64,000 nucleotides of DNA from DASUCS01 sp041166745 (lineage in GTDB: Bacteria > Actinomycetota > Acidimicrobiia > Acidimicrobiales > JACDCH01), in contig JBEEGH010000009.1 of NCBI GenBank assembly GCA_041166745.1, forward strand, positions 1 to 64,000, written 5' to 3'. A program made the position numbers and the translations under genes. Shown here piece after piece: positions 1 to 8,635 of this stretch. The notes beneath the pieces were generated by a model. It was given only the letters and a program-made list of their open reading frames with translations, was not told where the DNA came from and did no database searches. Every line of letters begins with the position of its first letter. Position 1 is the first letter of the stretch.

Positions 1-170
1 AGTTCCTCGCCACCTGGCTCCGTGCCCATGTGGAAGATGAGCGTGGCGCCTCGCTGGTCGAGTACGCCCTCCTCGTTGCGCTGATCGCGGTCGTCTGCAT
101 CGCCGCCATCACGCTCCTCGGAAACAATGCGTCCAAGAAGTTCGACTCGGTCGCAACGTCGATCAACTAG
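1..170 (+). CDS. flp: Flp/Fap-type pilin, 3' part only
   Basis: The window opens inside this gene; the readable frame starts at base 3 and gives about 55 residues before TAG at 168-170. The visible part has the type IVb pilin signature: a charged stretch ending in ERG, then ASLVEYALLVALIAV, so a prepilin peptidase cut after the Gly would leave Glu at +5 and Tyr at +6, as in Flp pilins. A single hydrophobic helix and a short tail ending in N follow. Known Flp pilins polymerise into Tad adhesion pili outside the cell. The start and any upstream tad genes lie outside the window. A strong hairpin follows the stop. Confidence 0.88.
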   Translation, partial: FLATWLRAHVEDERGASLVEYALLVALIAVVCIAAITLLGNNASKKFDSVATSIN

Positions 171-201
171 TCGGCACCTGGGCGGGTTTCCTGTCCAACG
201 A

Positions 202-230
202 AAGAAGGGCCCCAGTTCGGGGCCCTTCTT
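202..230. terminator. Bidirectional intrinsic terminator
   Basis: Perfect 12-bp inverted repeat: AAGAAGGGCCCC (202-213), 5-nt loop, GGGGCCCTTCTT (219-230). The A/T-rich outer bases give a short T run on either strand. It lies between the pilin stop and the stop of the convergent dehydrogenase gene, so it can end both transcripts. Confidence 0.85.
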
Positions 231-248
231 CGCGTCACGGGAGATGCG

Positions 249-2306
249 TCACTGCTCCTGCGGATGGGTGGCGATGTAGTCGGCCGCGGAGATGCGTTCT
301 GGTGTCTCGTACCCAACGGGGAGATGCACGTCGCCGAGTGTCGTGACATAGAAGACCTCCCAGCGGTAGTAGCCGGCGAATGCCTGCGGATCGAGCGCCA
401 GAACCGCGGCGATGTCCTTGATCGCGTTCACGTAGCTCGTGCTGTTGTTGTAGCGATAGAGCGCACCGTCGATGTTGCCGTCGGCGAATCCGTTCGCCGC
501 GAGATAGCGGGCGGCACCCATGATCGAATCGTGCGGCGAGTTGATGTCGCCGCCCTCGCCGTACCCCTCCCACGTGGCCGGCATGAACTGCATCGGCCCC
601 TGCGCGCCGGCGGCGCTCAAGCCCTGGATGCGCCCGAGCGCCGATTCGATGAGGTTGATCGACGCCAGGTAGTTCCAGCCCACACCGAACTGTGCCTCGG
701 CCTCTCGGTAGTAGCTCACCAGCTCTGCTTGCGGCGCGGGCTCGTTGATGCGCCAGGCCGGCAACGTGTCCTTCAGCGGCCCACCGGGGATCTGGGCGAG
801 CTCGTTGCGGGTGTCGAGGTTGAGCCTGATCGCTTCACGGACCTCGGCCGGAGCGCGGCCCAGGATCATGTCGTAGAGCTCGGGCCGCCGGCCGAGGCGC
901 CGGTACGCAAGCTGTTGGATGTGGGCGGCGGCGGCGAGGGCTGCTTCCGACGCGGCCGGGTCATGGATGACGATCTCGGCCTGCGCGAGCTGATCGGCCG
1001 CGGTAGCCGGGTCAGACGACAGTGCCGCGACCGGTGCCGAGGTGGTGGGAGCGGGCGCGGCACCGCCCGCCGCAGGGACGGGGGTGGCATCGATGCGCGA
1101 CACGCTGCCGTCGGAAACGCCGAGGGCGTACAGCTCGCCGTCGTTGTCCTCGCCGAACGATGACAGTCCCGAGACGTGCAGGTTCAGGTCCGTGACGTTC
1201 ACCGTGCCGTCGCCGGCGCGCGTCAACCCGTTGATCCTGCCTTCGCAGTTGTCGCCGAACAGGTACGCGCCGGTCAGCGTCGGAATCGCTTTCCCGCGGT
1301 ACACGTAGCCACCCGTGACAGAGCAACGGCCATTGCTGTGGTCGTATTCGTAGATCGGCGGAATGGCACCGTGGGGCGCGGAGTCGGCGGCGAAGGGCTC
1401 CGTCCCCTCCACGGCGTTCCATCCGAAGTTGGCGCCGCCCGGCGATCCCGCGGGGAGGAAGTCGATCTCCTCGATCTTGTTCTGCCCGACGTCGGCGATC
1501 CACACGTCTTTCGTCTGGCGGTCGAACGACATGCGCCACGGGTTGCGTAACCCGTACGCCCACACCTCGGGCGCGCCACCTCGGCCGTTCGCGAACGGGT
1601 TGTCGGAGGGAATGCCGTAGGGCTTGCCGCCGGTCGGCCGCGTCGGATCGATGCGCAGGATGTCGCCGAGCAGATCGTTCGGGTTCTGGCCGCTCTTCTG
1701 CGGATCGCCACCGCCGCCGCCATCACCCATCGTGTAGTAGAGGAACCCGTCGGGTCCGAGGACGAGGTCGCCGCCGTTGTGGTTGGGCGCGAAGTCGGGC
1801 ACCACGAGCAGCGTGCGGCGGCTGCCGTCGACGACTCGATCGCCGTCGAGCGCGACTTCGTCGACCTGCTGCTCGGCACCGGTGTTGGTGAACGCCAGAT
1901 AGAGACGCTTGCCGTCGGCGGAGAACGCGAGACCGAGCAGACCCTGCTCGCCTCCCGACTTCACGCCGTTCGAGAGGTCGATGACAGGTGAATCGTCGAG
2001 CGTGAACGTTGCGCCGGAGCGTCGGATGCGGCGTACCCGTCCGGCTTGCTCGGTCACGTACAGGCTCGTGTCGCCGGGCCGCGCGGCCATCGCGGTCGGC
2101 GCTTCGACCGACGCAATTGGCGTGAGTATGAGTGACACCGCAGCGAGCGTCGTGCTCGCCGGCACGGTTGACGACGTCGGTCCTGCCGTCGTGGCCGCCG
2201 GCCGCGTGACGCTGTTGCCACTGCCGCGTCCCCGGAACACGACGATTCCGGCGACGAGCAGGACGACGATCGCGCCGGCAGCGATCAGCCGCGTGCGATT
2301 GGTCAC
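249..2306 (-). CDS. PQQ-type sugar dehydrogenase (GSDH) fused to a lytic transglycosylase domain
   Basis: 685 aa from GTG at 2306, whose GTGA overlaps the stop of the thioesterase upstream. Residues 7-24 form a signal anchor, then a Thr/Ser/Pro linker. Residues about 62-405 are a six-bladed glucose/sorbosone dehydrogenase propeller with the NHNGG motif (His near 176, the general base in soluble glucose dehydrogenases) and the ADVGQN and NFGWN blade motifs. A Pro/Ala linker (407-432) leads to a C-terminal half holding an SLT-type transglycosylase domain (about 535-630) with INLIES (catalytic Glu near 554), GPMQFMPATW and YN motifs. Both parts should face the periplasm or wall. The enzyme classes are inferred from families; the fusion is uncommon. 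A longer in-frame reading upstream lies over the thioesterase and is not used. Confidence 0.85.
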   Translation of the reverse strand: MTNRTRLIAAGAIVVLLVAGIVVFRGRGSGNSVTRPAATTAGPTSSTVPASTTLAAVSLILTPIASVEAPTAMAARPGDTSLYVTEQAGRVRRIRRSGATFTLDDSPVIDLSNGVKSGGEQGLLGLAFSADGKRLYLAFTNTGAEQQVDEVALDGDRVVDGSRRTLLVVPDFAPNHNGGDLVLGPDGFLYYTMGDGGGGGDPQKSGQNPNDLLGDILRIDPTRPTGGKPYGIPSDNPFANGRGGAPEVWAYGLRNPWRMSFDRQTKDVWIADVGQNKIEEIDFLPAGSPGGANFGWNAVEGTEPFAADSAPHGAIPPIYEYDHSNGRCSVTGGYVYRGKAIPTLTGAYLFGDNCEGRINGLTRAGDGTVNVTDLNLHVSGLSSFGEDNDGELYALGVSDGSVSRIDATPVPAAGGAAPAPTTSAPVAALSSDPATAADQLAQAEIVIHDPAASEAALAAAAHIQQLAYRRLGRRPELYDMILGRAPAEVREAIRLNLDTRNELAQIPGGPLKDTLPAWRINEPAPQAELVSYYREAEAQFGVGWNYLASINLIESALGRIQGLSAAGAQGPMQFMPATWEGYGEGGDINSPHDSIMGAARYLAANGFADGNIDGALYRYNNSTSYVNAIKDIAAVLALDPQAFAGYYRWEVFYVTTLGDVHLPVGYETPERISAADYIATHPQEQ

Positions 2307-3157
2307 TTGGTCACCCGGATGAGCCCTTCCTGGCTCACCGATGCGATCAACTGTCCGCTCTGCGTATAGATGAGTCCCCGGGCCAGTCCGCGGCCGTTGG
2401 AGGACGACGGCGTGTCCTGCACGTACAGGAGCCATTCGTCGGCTCGGAACGGTCGGTGGAACCACATCGCGTGGTCGAGGCTGGCCATCATCAGGTGCTC
2501 CTCGTCCACTTTGCCGCGGTGTGGGTTCAACGTGGTGTCGAGCAGCGTCATGTCCGACGCATACGTGAGCACGCACGTGTGGAGGATCGGGTCATCGGGC
2601 AGGCGTCCGTCGGCCCGCAGCCACACCCGCTGATAGGGCGGAAGCGCGTCCTTGCGATCGAGCGGGCTCCAATCGACGTTGCGCGTGTCGATCGGACGGG
2701 GCCGCGTGTACCACTCGCCCAACTTCTCCTTCCACGGCTCGTACCGCTCCTCGAACGTCGGCAACTCGTCGGGGCTCGGCACGTCGGGCATCGGGAGTTG
2801 GAAGTCGAGCCCGGCTTCGTCGCGGTGAAACGACGCGGAGAGGTTGAAGATCGGCCGACCGTGCTGGATCGCGACGACGCGCCGGGTCGTGAACGACCGG
2901 CCGTCCCGGATGCGGTCGATCTCGTACAAGATCGGAATCGTGGGGTCGCCCGGGCGCAGGAAGTAGGCGTGCAGCGAGTTCACCTGGCCGTGCTGCGGGT
3001 CGACCGTGCGGGCGGCGGCAACGAGGGCTTGCCCCGCGACTTGTCCTCCGAAGACCCGCTGTCGCTGCTCGTCCGGGCTCACGCCGCGGAAGATGTTGAC
3101 CTCGATGGCTTCGAGGTCGAGGAGCGCGACGAGGTCGTCCACCTGAGCCTGGGGCAT
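2303..3157 (-). CDS. tesB: Acyl-CoA thioesterase II (TesB family)
   Basis: 284 aa, ATG at 3157. A double hot-dog thioesterase: the N-terminal half has RVFGGQVAGQAL and LHAYFLRPGD, the C-terminal half YASDMTLLDTTL (catalytic Asp region), LDHAMWFHRPFRADEWLLY and the terminal SVSQEGLIR (catalytic Gln), all TesB hallmarks; length matches the family. It hydrolyses acyl-CoA to free acid and CoA in the cytoplasm. Its start is 31 bp from the divergent GH1 start, so both promoters are packed there. Its stop overlaps the next gene's GTG by 4 bp, so the pair is probably co-translated, although the two products share no obvious pathway. Confidence 0.92.
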   Translation of the reverse strand: MPQAQVDDLVALLDLEAIEVNIFRGVSPDEQRQRVFGGQVAGQALVAAARTVDPQHGQVNSLHAYFLRPGDPTIPILYEIDRIRDGRSFTTRRVVAIQHGRPIFNLSASFHRDEAGLDFQLPMPDVPSPDELPTFEERYEPWKEKLGEWYTRPRPIDTRNVDWSPLDRKDALPPYQRVWLRADGRLPDDPILHTCVLTYASDMTLLDTTLNPHRGKVDEEHLMMASLDHAMWFHRPFRADEWLLYVQDTPSSSNGRGLARGLIYTQSGQLIASVSQEGLIRVTK

Positions 3158-3188
3158 GCACAAGTTTGGCGCGCGTAGGGTGCCCGCC

Positions 3189-4361
3189 ATGCCGAGGAGC
3201 TTTCCGGACGGATTCACGTGGGGGACCGCCACCGCCGCCCACCAGATCGAGGGTGGGAACTGGAACAACGACTGGTGGCAGTGGGAACACACGCCCGGAT
3301 CCGGGTGTGCGGAGTCGAGTGGCGATGGCTGCGACTCGTGGCATCGCTGGCCCGAGGATGTGGCGCTGTGCCACGAGCTCGGGTTCGACAACTACCGCTT
3401 CTCCATCGAATGGAGCCGCATCGAGCCCGAAGAAGGCGAGTGGTCGGCCGCGGCGATCGCCCACTACCGCGCGCAATGCGAGGCGCTGCTCGCGGCGGGC
3501 GTCGACCCCGTGGTCACGTTCCATCACTTCACGACACCTCGATGGCTGGCCGCCAAGGGCGGGTGGAGCGAATCGTCGACGGCAGACGCGTTCGCCCGAT
3601 TCTGTTCGCGGGCAGCGGAGGAGCTCGGTGACGTGATTCGGCGAGCGTGCACGATCAACGAGCCGAACATCGTGTCGACGATCGGCTACCTCGCGGGTGC
3701 CTTCCCGCCGGGCAAGCAAGACATCGAGCTGCGACGCAAGGTCAACGGTGTGTTCGTCGACGCGCACCGCAAGGCTGTCGATGCGATCCGCCGCGCCGCG
3801 CCCGGCGTTCCCGTCGGGCTCACTCTCGCGATGGAGGACTACCAGGCGGTCGACGGCGGCGAGTCGAAGCGCGACCAGATTCGGTATCGCATGCAAGACG
3901 AGTTCCTCGAAGCCACCGAGGGCGACGATTTCGTCGGCGTGCAGACCTACACGCGGTCGCGGGTCGGTCCGACGGGCACGCTGCCCAACGAGGAGGGCGT
4001 GCCCGTGCTGCCGATGGGCTACGAGTTCTGGCCGGATGCCCTGCCGGCATGCCTCGCGCGCGCCTGGAAGGTAACGAAGGGCGAGATCCCCTTGCTCGTC
4101 ACCGAGAACGGCATCGGTACCGACGACGACGAACAGCGCATCGAGTACGTGCAGTCCGCTCTCGACGGTGTGTTGCGGGCGATCGCCGACGGCATCGACG
4201 TACGCGGGTACACGTACTGGAGCCTGCTCGACAACTTCGAGTGGGCGTACGGTTACCGCCCCCGCTTCGGCATCGTGAGTGTCGACCGCACCACGTTCGA
4301 ACGCACTCCGAAACCGAGCGCCCATTGGCTCGGCAAGATCGCGAAGGAGAACGCCCTCTGA
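3189..4361 (+). CDS. GH1 family beta-glucosidase
   Basis: 390 aa from ATG at 3189. It begins FPDGFTWGTATAAHQIEGG as GH1 enzymes do, carries the acid/base Glu in TINEPN, the nucleophile Glu in VTENGIG, and the C-terminal YWSLLDNFEWAYGY with the Trp and Glu used in sugar binding. It is shorter than the usual 440-480 aa, with loops trimmed in the middle, but all catalytic motifs are present. There is no signal peptide, so it should act in the cytoplasm on imported beta-glucosides or related glycosides. The stop overlaps the next ATG by one base (TGATG). An in-frame ATG at 3156 would overlap tesB and is less likely. Confidence 0.92.
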   Translation: MPRSFPDGFTWGTATAAHQIEGGNWNNDWWQWEHTPGSGCAESSGDGCDSWHRWPEDVALCHELGFDNYRFSIEWSRIEPEEGEWSAAAIAHYRAQCEALLAAGVDPVVTFHHFTTPRWLAAKGGWSESSTADAFARFCSRAAEELGDVIRRACTINEPNIVSTIGYLAGAFPPGKQDIELRRKVNGVFVDAHRKAVDAIRRAAPGVPVGLTLAMEDYQAVDGGESKRDQIRYRMQDEFLEATEGDDFVGVQTYTRSRVGPTGTLPNEEGVPVLPMGYEFWPDALPACLARAWKVTKGEIPLLVTENGIGTDDDEQRIEYVQSALDGVLRAIADGIDVRGYTYWSLLDNFEWAYGYRPRFGIVSVDRTTFERTPKPSAHWLGKIAKENAL

Positions 4362-5017
4362 TGGCTGCGACGCTTGACCTGTCTCCCGACGAGCTGCTCA
4401 CGACGACGCGGGCGGTGCGGAAGCGGCTCGACTTCGATCGGCCGGTGCCGCTCGAGATCGTGCGCGAGTGCATCGAGGTCGCGACCCAAGCGCCGAGCGG
4501 GTCGAACCAGCAGGGCTGGCATTGGGTGGTCGTCACCGACACCGCGAAGCGCAAGGCGTTGGGCGACATCTACCAACGCGCATTCGAGATCTACAAGTCG
4601 ATGCCGTTCTACGCCGGCGCGATCGTGACCGGCGACCCTGTCCGCGACGCGACGCAGCAGCGGGTCGCGAGCTCGGCCGAGTATCTCGCCGAGCGCATGG
4701 GCGATGCGCCCGTCCTGCTCGTGCCGTGCATCACGGGTCGGCTCGACAACCTGCCGAGCATGATGACCGCGAGCCAGTGGGGCTCGCTGCACCCGGCGAT
4801 CTGGAGCTTCTGCCTCGCCGCCCGGGCCCGCGGCCTCGGTACCTCCTGGACGAGCCTGCATCTCATGTTCGAGGAGGAAGCCGCGGGCGTGCTCGGCATC
4901 CCCTTCGCCGACATCAGCCAGGGTGCGCTGATCCCGATCGCCTACACGAAGGGGACCGACTTCAAGCCGGGCCCCCGCGCCGATCTCGACGCGATCGTTC
5001 ACGTCGACAGCTGGTAG
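4361..5017 (+). CDS. Nitroreductase family oxidoreductase
   Basis: 218 aa, ATG at 4361 overlapping the GH1 stop by one base. The N-terminus has the FMN-phosphate binding pattern of nitroreductases (TTRAVRKRLDFDRPVP, then EVATQAPSGSNQQGWHWVVV), and the C-terminal part has the ARARGLGTSWTSLHL segment with a final beta strand (GALIPIAYTKG). Family members are homodimeric, FMN-dependent NAD(P)H oxidoreductases. The substrate cannot be read from sequence. The next gene begins directly after the TAG, so it is co-transcribed with GH1 and the methyltransferase. Confidence 0.88.
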   Translation: MAATLDLSPDELLTTTRAVRKRLDFDRPVPLEIVRECIEVATQAPSGSNQQGWHWVVVTDTAKRKALGDIYQRAFEIYKSMPFYAGAIVTGDPVRDATQQRVASSAEYLAERMGDAPVLLVPCITGRLDNLPSMMTASQWGSLHPAIWSFCLAARARGLGTSWTSLHLMFEEEAAGVLGIPFADISQGALIPIAYTKGTDFKPGPRADLDAIVHVDSW

Positions 5018-5653
5018 ATGGACGACACGTTGCGCGTCGCGGCGGAGGCGGCGCGGGGATTCATGCCCGCGGACGAGGGTCTCGCGCTGTACGACGCGGC
5101 AGCTTCGACGAATGTCGACGGTCCGTATCTCGAGATCGGGAGCTACTGCGGCAAGTCGGCCATCTACCTCGGCGCCGCGGCGCTCGATCGCAACACCGTG
5201 CTCTTCAGCGTCGACCACCATCGCGGGTCGGAGGAGAACCAACCGGGGTGGGAATACCACGAACCTGATCTCGTCGACCCCGCTGTCGGAGTGATCGACA
5301 CGTTGCCGTTCTTTCGGCGGACCGTTCGCGCCGCCGGCCTCGAGGGAACTGTCATCGCGGCGGTCGCCGACTCACCGACACTGGCGAAGTACTGGGCTAC
5401 GCCGTTGGCCGTGCTCTTCATCGACGGCGGTCACGGCGCGGAGCCCGCTCATCGCGACTACGAGTTGTGGACACCACATGTCGCGCCTGGTGGCACCTTG
5501 CTCATCCACGACGTCTTCCCGAATCCGGCCGATGGCGGACGTCCGCCGTACGAGATCTACTGCCGCGCGCTCGAGTCCGGGTGTTTCGAGGACGTGCGAG
5601 CCGTCGGAAGTCTCCGGGTGCTGCGGAGCACGAGCGAGCGCTCGAGCGTCTAG
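5018..5653 (+). CDS. Class I SAM-dependent methyltransferase (Methyltransf_24-like)
   Basis: 211 aa. The ATG abuts the nitroreductase stop with no spacer. The Rossmann motif I is VDGPYLEIGSYCGKSAIYLG, followed by FSVDHHRGSEENQPGWEYH and a FIDGGHGAEPAHRDYELW motif with the acidic and His residues typical of CmcI/Methyltransf_24-type enzymes, then GGTLLIHDVFP. The target is unknown; relatives methylate small molecules or sugars. The 3' end overlaps the stop of the convergent PI-PLC-like gene by 4 bp, leaving no room for a terminator between them. Confidence 0.85.
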   Translation: MDDTLRVAAEAARGFMPADEGLALYDAAASTNVDGPYLEIGSYCGKSAIYLGAAALDRNTVLFSVDHHRGSEENQPGWEYHEPDLVDPAVGVIDTLPFFRRTVRAAGLEGTVIAAVADSPTLAKYWATPLAVLFIDGGHGAEPAHRDYELWTPHVAPGGTLLIHDVFPNPADGGRPPYEIYCRALESGCFEDVRAVGSLRVLRSTSERSSV

Positions 5654-6810
5654 TCAGAAGGGTTCTCGATGTCGGCCGATGTGCAGTTCGGAAGAGCGAG
5701 CACCGGATTGCAGCGCGATGGAGTCCCGCCCGGGATGGCGACGACGTAGCCCAGGCCGAATCGAGTGTCTGCGACCTCGTAGTCCGTGCTCACCCATTGC
5801 GCGCCACTGCGCAGCGCGGCGTCGCGCATCGTCGTATCACCGGAACGGGCTTGCACCGTGTCGCCGTCGGACCGGGTTCGCACGATGTAGCCGTCGAGCA
5901 CGGCTTGGCGGATGGCGGCCTCGTCCTTGACGGGATCGTTCAGCTTGAGGAACGCCGCCTCTGGCGTACCGCGAGGTGAACTGGTGAACAGCATGCGGCC
6001 GCGCAACGCCGGATGGTCGGCGACGTACGCGTCGCGGACCGCGTCTTCGTTGTCGAGCGCGAACAGCACCTTGCCCCGGCTCGCGCCGAGTGTCGGCCAG
6101 CCGTCGGAACGGATCGCCTCCTCGAGCGTCGCATGCGTGCCGCGAACGCGGTCGGGCGTGATCACCTCGTCGGCGCCGAACACCGAGCGGATGTCGGCAT
6201 CCAGCGCGTCGAGCTCGGGTGCGCCGATGGCGTGCGGCGTGACGAACCCGAGGTTGACCGGGTCGGGAATCGCGTCCTGCTTCGCTTCGACGAGGATCAT
6301 GAGCGGCACATGGCTGGAGTGAGCCCGCGACCAGTCGCGCACGGTCGTGAGGCACGCAACGAAGGTGAGGCAGGTCGACTGGAAGTCGATGTCCTGCACG
6401 TGGAACACCTTGAATCCCGGTGTATCGAGGGCGGGCTCGCCGGATGCCCTCGGCTGGCCGGTGATGGCGTTGCCGGCCCGGTTCGCGTACAAGCCGCCGG
6501 CAGGGTCGGCGAACACGTCGAGCTCGATCTGCCGTACGCCCGAATTGCTGAACTGCTCGGCGAGCGGTGCGTGCGTGTACTCGAGCGAATTCGCGAGCGT
6601 GGCGTCGAATGACTTGAGCGCGTCGAACAACTTCTGCTCCGCTTGCACGTGATAGCTGTTGTGCGACCCGAGCGACTGGATGTCGTTCAATCGCAGCTCG
6701 CCATCACGCGGGTAAGCAGATTTCGGGAAGGGCGCGCTGTCCCCGCCGGAGCAGGCGCCGAGGATCAAGCCCGCCAGCACCAACACGCGACCAACGGCAG
6801 CACGGTTCAC
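5650..6810 (-). CDS. Ca2+-dependent phosphoinositide phospholipase C-like lipoprotein
   Basis: 386 aa from GTG at 6810, chosen because it places a lipoprotein signal (GRVLVLAGLILGAC, lipobox LGAC) at the N-terminus. The mature part has SLGSHNSYHVQ (first catalytic His region), RQIELDVFADPAGGLY (metal-binding Glu/Asp), KVFHVQDIDF (second His) and MILVEAK, the layout of the Streptomyces PI-PLC C1-like branch. Such enzymes cleave inositol phospholipids with Ca2+. This one should be anchored outside the membrane. It is the last gene of the long minus-strand run, 58 bp after the GT-C-like gene, suggesting a role in inositol lipids of the envelope; that role is inference. Confidence 0.85.
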   Translation of the reverse strand: MNRAAVGRVLVLAGLILGACSGGDSAPFPKSAYPRDGELRLNDIQSLGSHNSYHVQAEQKLFDALKSFDATLANSLEYTHAPLAEQFSNSGVRQIELDVFADPAGGLYANRAGNAITGQPRASGEPALDTPGFKVFHVQDIDFQSTCLTFVACLTTVRDWSRAHSSHVPLMILVEAKQDAIPDPVNLGFVTPHAIGAPELDALDADIRSVFGADEVITPDRVRGTHATLEEAIRSDGWPTLGASRGKVLFALDNEDAVRDAYVADHPALRGRMLFTSSPRGTPEAAFLKLNDPVKDEAAIRQAVLDGYIVRTRSDGDTVQARSGDTTMRDAALRSGAQWVSTDYEVADTRFGLGYVVAIPGGTPSRCNPVLALPNCTSADIENPSD

Positions 6811-6868
6811 GCTGCTGTTGTAGCCGCGGAGACGTTCACTCGCGGGGACGTCGTGCGAAACCGGCTCG

Positions 6869-8626
6869 CTACGACGCGGTGATCTGTCGCTCGACGAGGG
6901 TGAGCACCGGTAGATCAGGGATGGCTCCGAGCTCGTCCTGCACCGAGGCGAGTTCCGGATGCGAGGCGAACACCTTGAATGCATACGCCGGCGAGGTGTT
7001 CGGTGGGATGACAGGTAGCTGGGCCGCCAAGCGCTTGCGGTCGGCTCGTTGGTTCGGCGTGAGCGGGTCGATGCTGGCGACAACACGGAAGCCCGAGGGG
7101 ATCGCCTCGTCGTCGATGAGGAGCCGGAACTCGATCGTGGCTCGGTCGGGTTCGGCGCGGTGCGCGCCGAACCGATCTGTCAGTGCACGATCCACCACAG
7201 CATCGACGTGGGCTCGCTCGAGGTCGAGCACCAGCGTCGGCAAACCGGTGTCGAAGTCGAACCGCTCTGCGGCGCGTTCGGACAACGTCACCAAGGCGGC
7301 GCCACCCGCTGATCGTGCGGAAGGCAACGCCTCGACGGCGAGTTGATGGACAGCCCCGGCGAACGGATCGTCTGGCGAGTCGTGCCGAAGGGCCTCGGCG
7401 ACATTGACGACCGTTATTGCGGTGAGGGCGACGAGGAGCCCCGGGATCGCGAAGCGAGCGACGCGCTCACGGAGCGGCTCGCCGATGCTGCGGTACGCGC
7501 ACCAGCCGATGGCCAACCAGCACGCCATTCCGATGGCGCGGGTCCACTCGGGGATCCAGAAGAAGAGCGGGCCGAGCAGCCGCCCGAGCGACAGGACCGC
7601 GGCGAGGATGGCGAGCAGCACCACTCCGGCAATCACCGCGGTCTTGTCCCTGCGATGTCGTGCCACAGCCAGTACCGGCACGAGTGCGAGGAGCCCGATC
7701 GGTAGGAGCACCGCGCCGTGAACGTCGAGCGATGGCTCGAAGGGCGGCCGCGGTTCGCGAAAGCCCAGCCATGGCGCCCGAGGACCCAGCTGGAGCGCGA
7801 CCGCCCGCCATGCGTCCAGATACCCCAACGTCTCGTTCGGAGCGCGGAGCGAACGCCACATGGCGGCGAGGTTTCCCGGGTCGTGGTGTGCGAGCGCGAT
7901 GAGCGGCGGTGCCCACAGCGCGGCGAGCACGACCACCGTGATGAGCAACGCCTGCACGGAGCGGCGAGCCAGCACCTTCGTGCCACCTTCACGAAACGCA
8001 CGGACCACTACGCCGGCACCCGCAACGGCCAGCATCGCCAACGCGAACGTCACCAGTCCGGCTTGGGCTTGGGCCAGCAGCGATGCCACCGCGGCGGTCA
8101 CCGGTAGTGCCGAGCTCTTTCCTGTGGCTGCGACGAACGCCAGGAGCATCAGCGCCGCGCAGGCGACGGTCACCGCGTGCGGCTCCCAAGGGTCGGCCAC
8201 CCACGCCGGGCCGAGGCCGTGGAGCAGAAGCGCGAGCAGGACCGCTGACCAGAGCAGGATGACGACGTCACCGCGACGACGGCAGATCACGCCGATCGAG
8301 ATGACCGCGGCGGCGCTCACCAGGAGCGCCCCGAGCTGCAATCCCGAGTAGCGCGTCCCCAACAATCGATACGGCACCGCCAACACGTAGAACCACAGCG
8401 GCCCCGGCTGGTTGAACCCGTACCGCCCGTACGAGCCGAGCAGAGGTGTGTGGCCGCCGACGTCGCGAACCTGCAGCTCGATCAGCGCGTTGTCCCCTCC
8501 GGGGTTCGCGCCTCCATGGAGCAACAACCGCACCGCCGTGACCGCCAGCGGCAGCACGAGCAGGACGAGGACAACGCTCAGCGCATGCTTCTCGACCCGT
8601 TCACGGTCGAGGGACCACGAGCGCAC
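6869..8626 (-). CDS. Multi-pass membrane protein, GT-C glycosyltransferase-like
   Basis: 585 aa from GTG at 8626, 9 bp after the upstream stop. About ten hydrophobic segments lie in residues 15-430, then a soluble domain to the end. The first loop reads GGDNALIELQVRDVGG then PLLGSYGRYGFNQPGPLWFY, an acidic loop followed by a conserved GFNQPGP motif typical of a widespread actinobacterial membrane family resembling GT-C enzymes that use polyprenyl-phosphate sugars. No activity has been shown for the family as far as I know, so the glycosyltransferase role is inferred from topology and neighbours (GT4, methyltransferase). Confidence 0.75.
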   Translation of the reverse strand: MRSWSLDRERVEKHALSVVLVLLVLPLAVTAVRLLLHGGANPGGDNALIELQVRDVGGHTPLLGSYGRYGFNQPGPLWFYVLAVPYRLLGTRYSGLQLGALLVSAAAVISIGVICRRRGDVVILLWSAVLLALLLHGLGPAWVADPWEPHAVTVACAALMLLAFVAATGKSSALPVTAAVASLLAQAQAGLVTFALAMLAVAGAGVVVRAFREGGTKVLARRSVQALLITVVVLAALWAPPLIALAHHDPGNLAAMWRSLRAPNETLGYLDAWRAVALQLGPRAPWLGFREPRPPFEPSLDVHGAVLLPIGLLALVPVLAVARHRRDKTAVIAGVVLLAILAAVLSLGRLLGPLFFWIPEWTRAIGMACWLAIGWCAYRSIGEPLRERVARFAIPGLLVALTAITVVNVAEALRHDSPDDPFAGAVHQLAVEALPSARSAGGAALVTLSERAAERFDFDTGLPTLVLDLERAHVDAVVDRALTDRFGAHRAEPDRATIEFRLLIDDEAIPSGFRVVASIDPLTPNQRADRKRLAAQLPVIPPNTSPAYAFKVFASHPELASVQDELGAIPDLPVLTLVERQITAS

Positions 8627-8635
8627 TCGCCGTGG

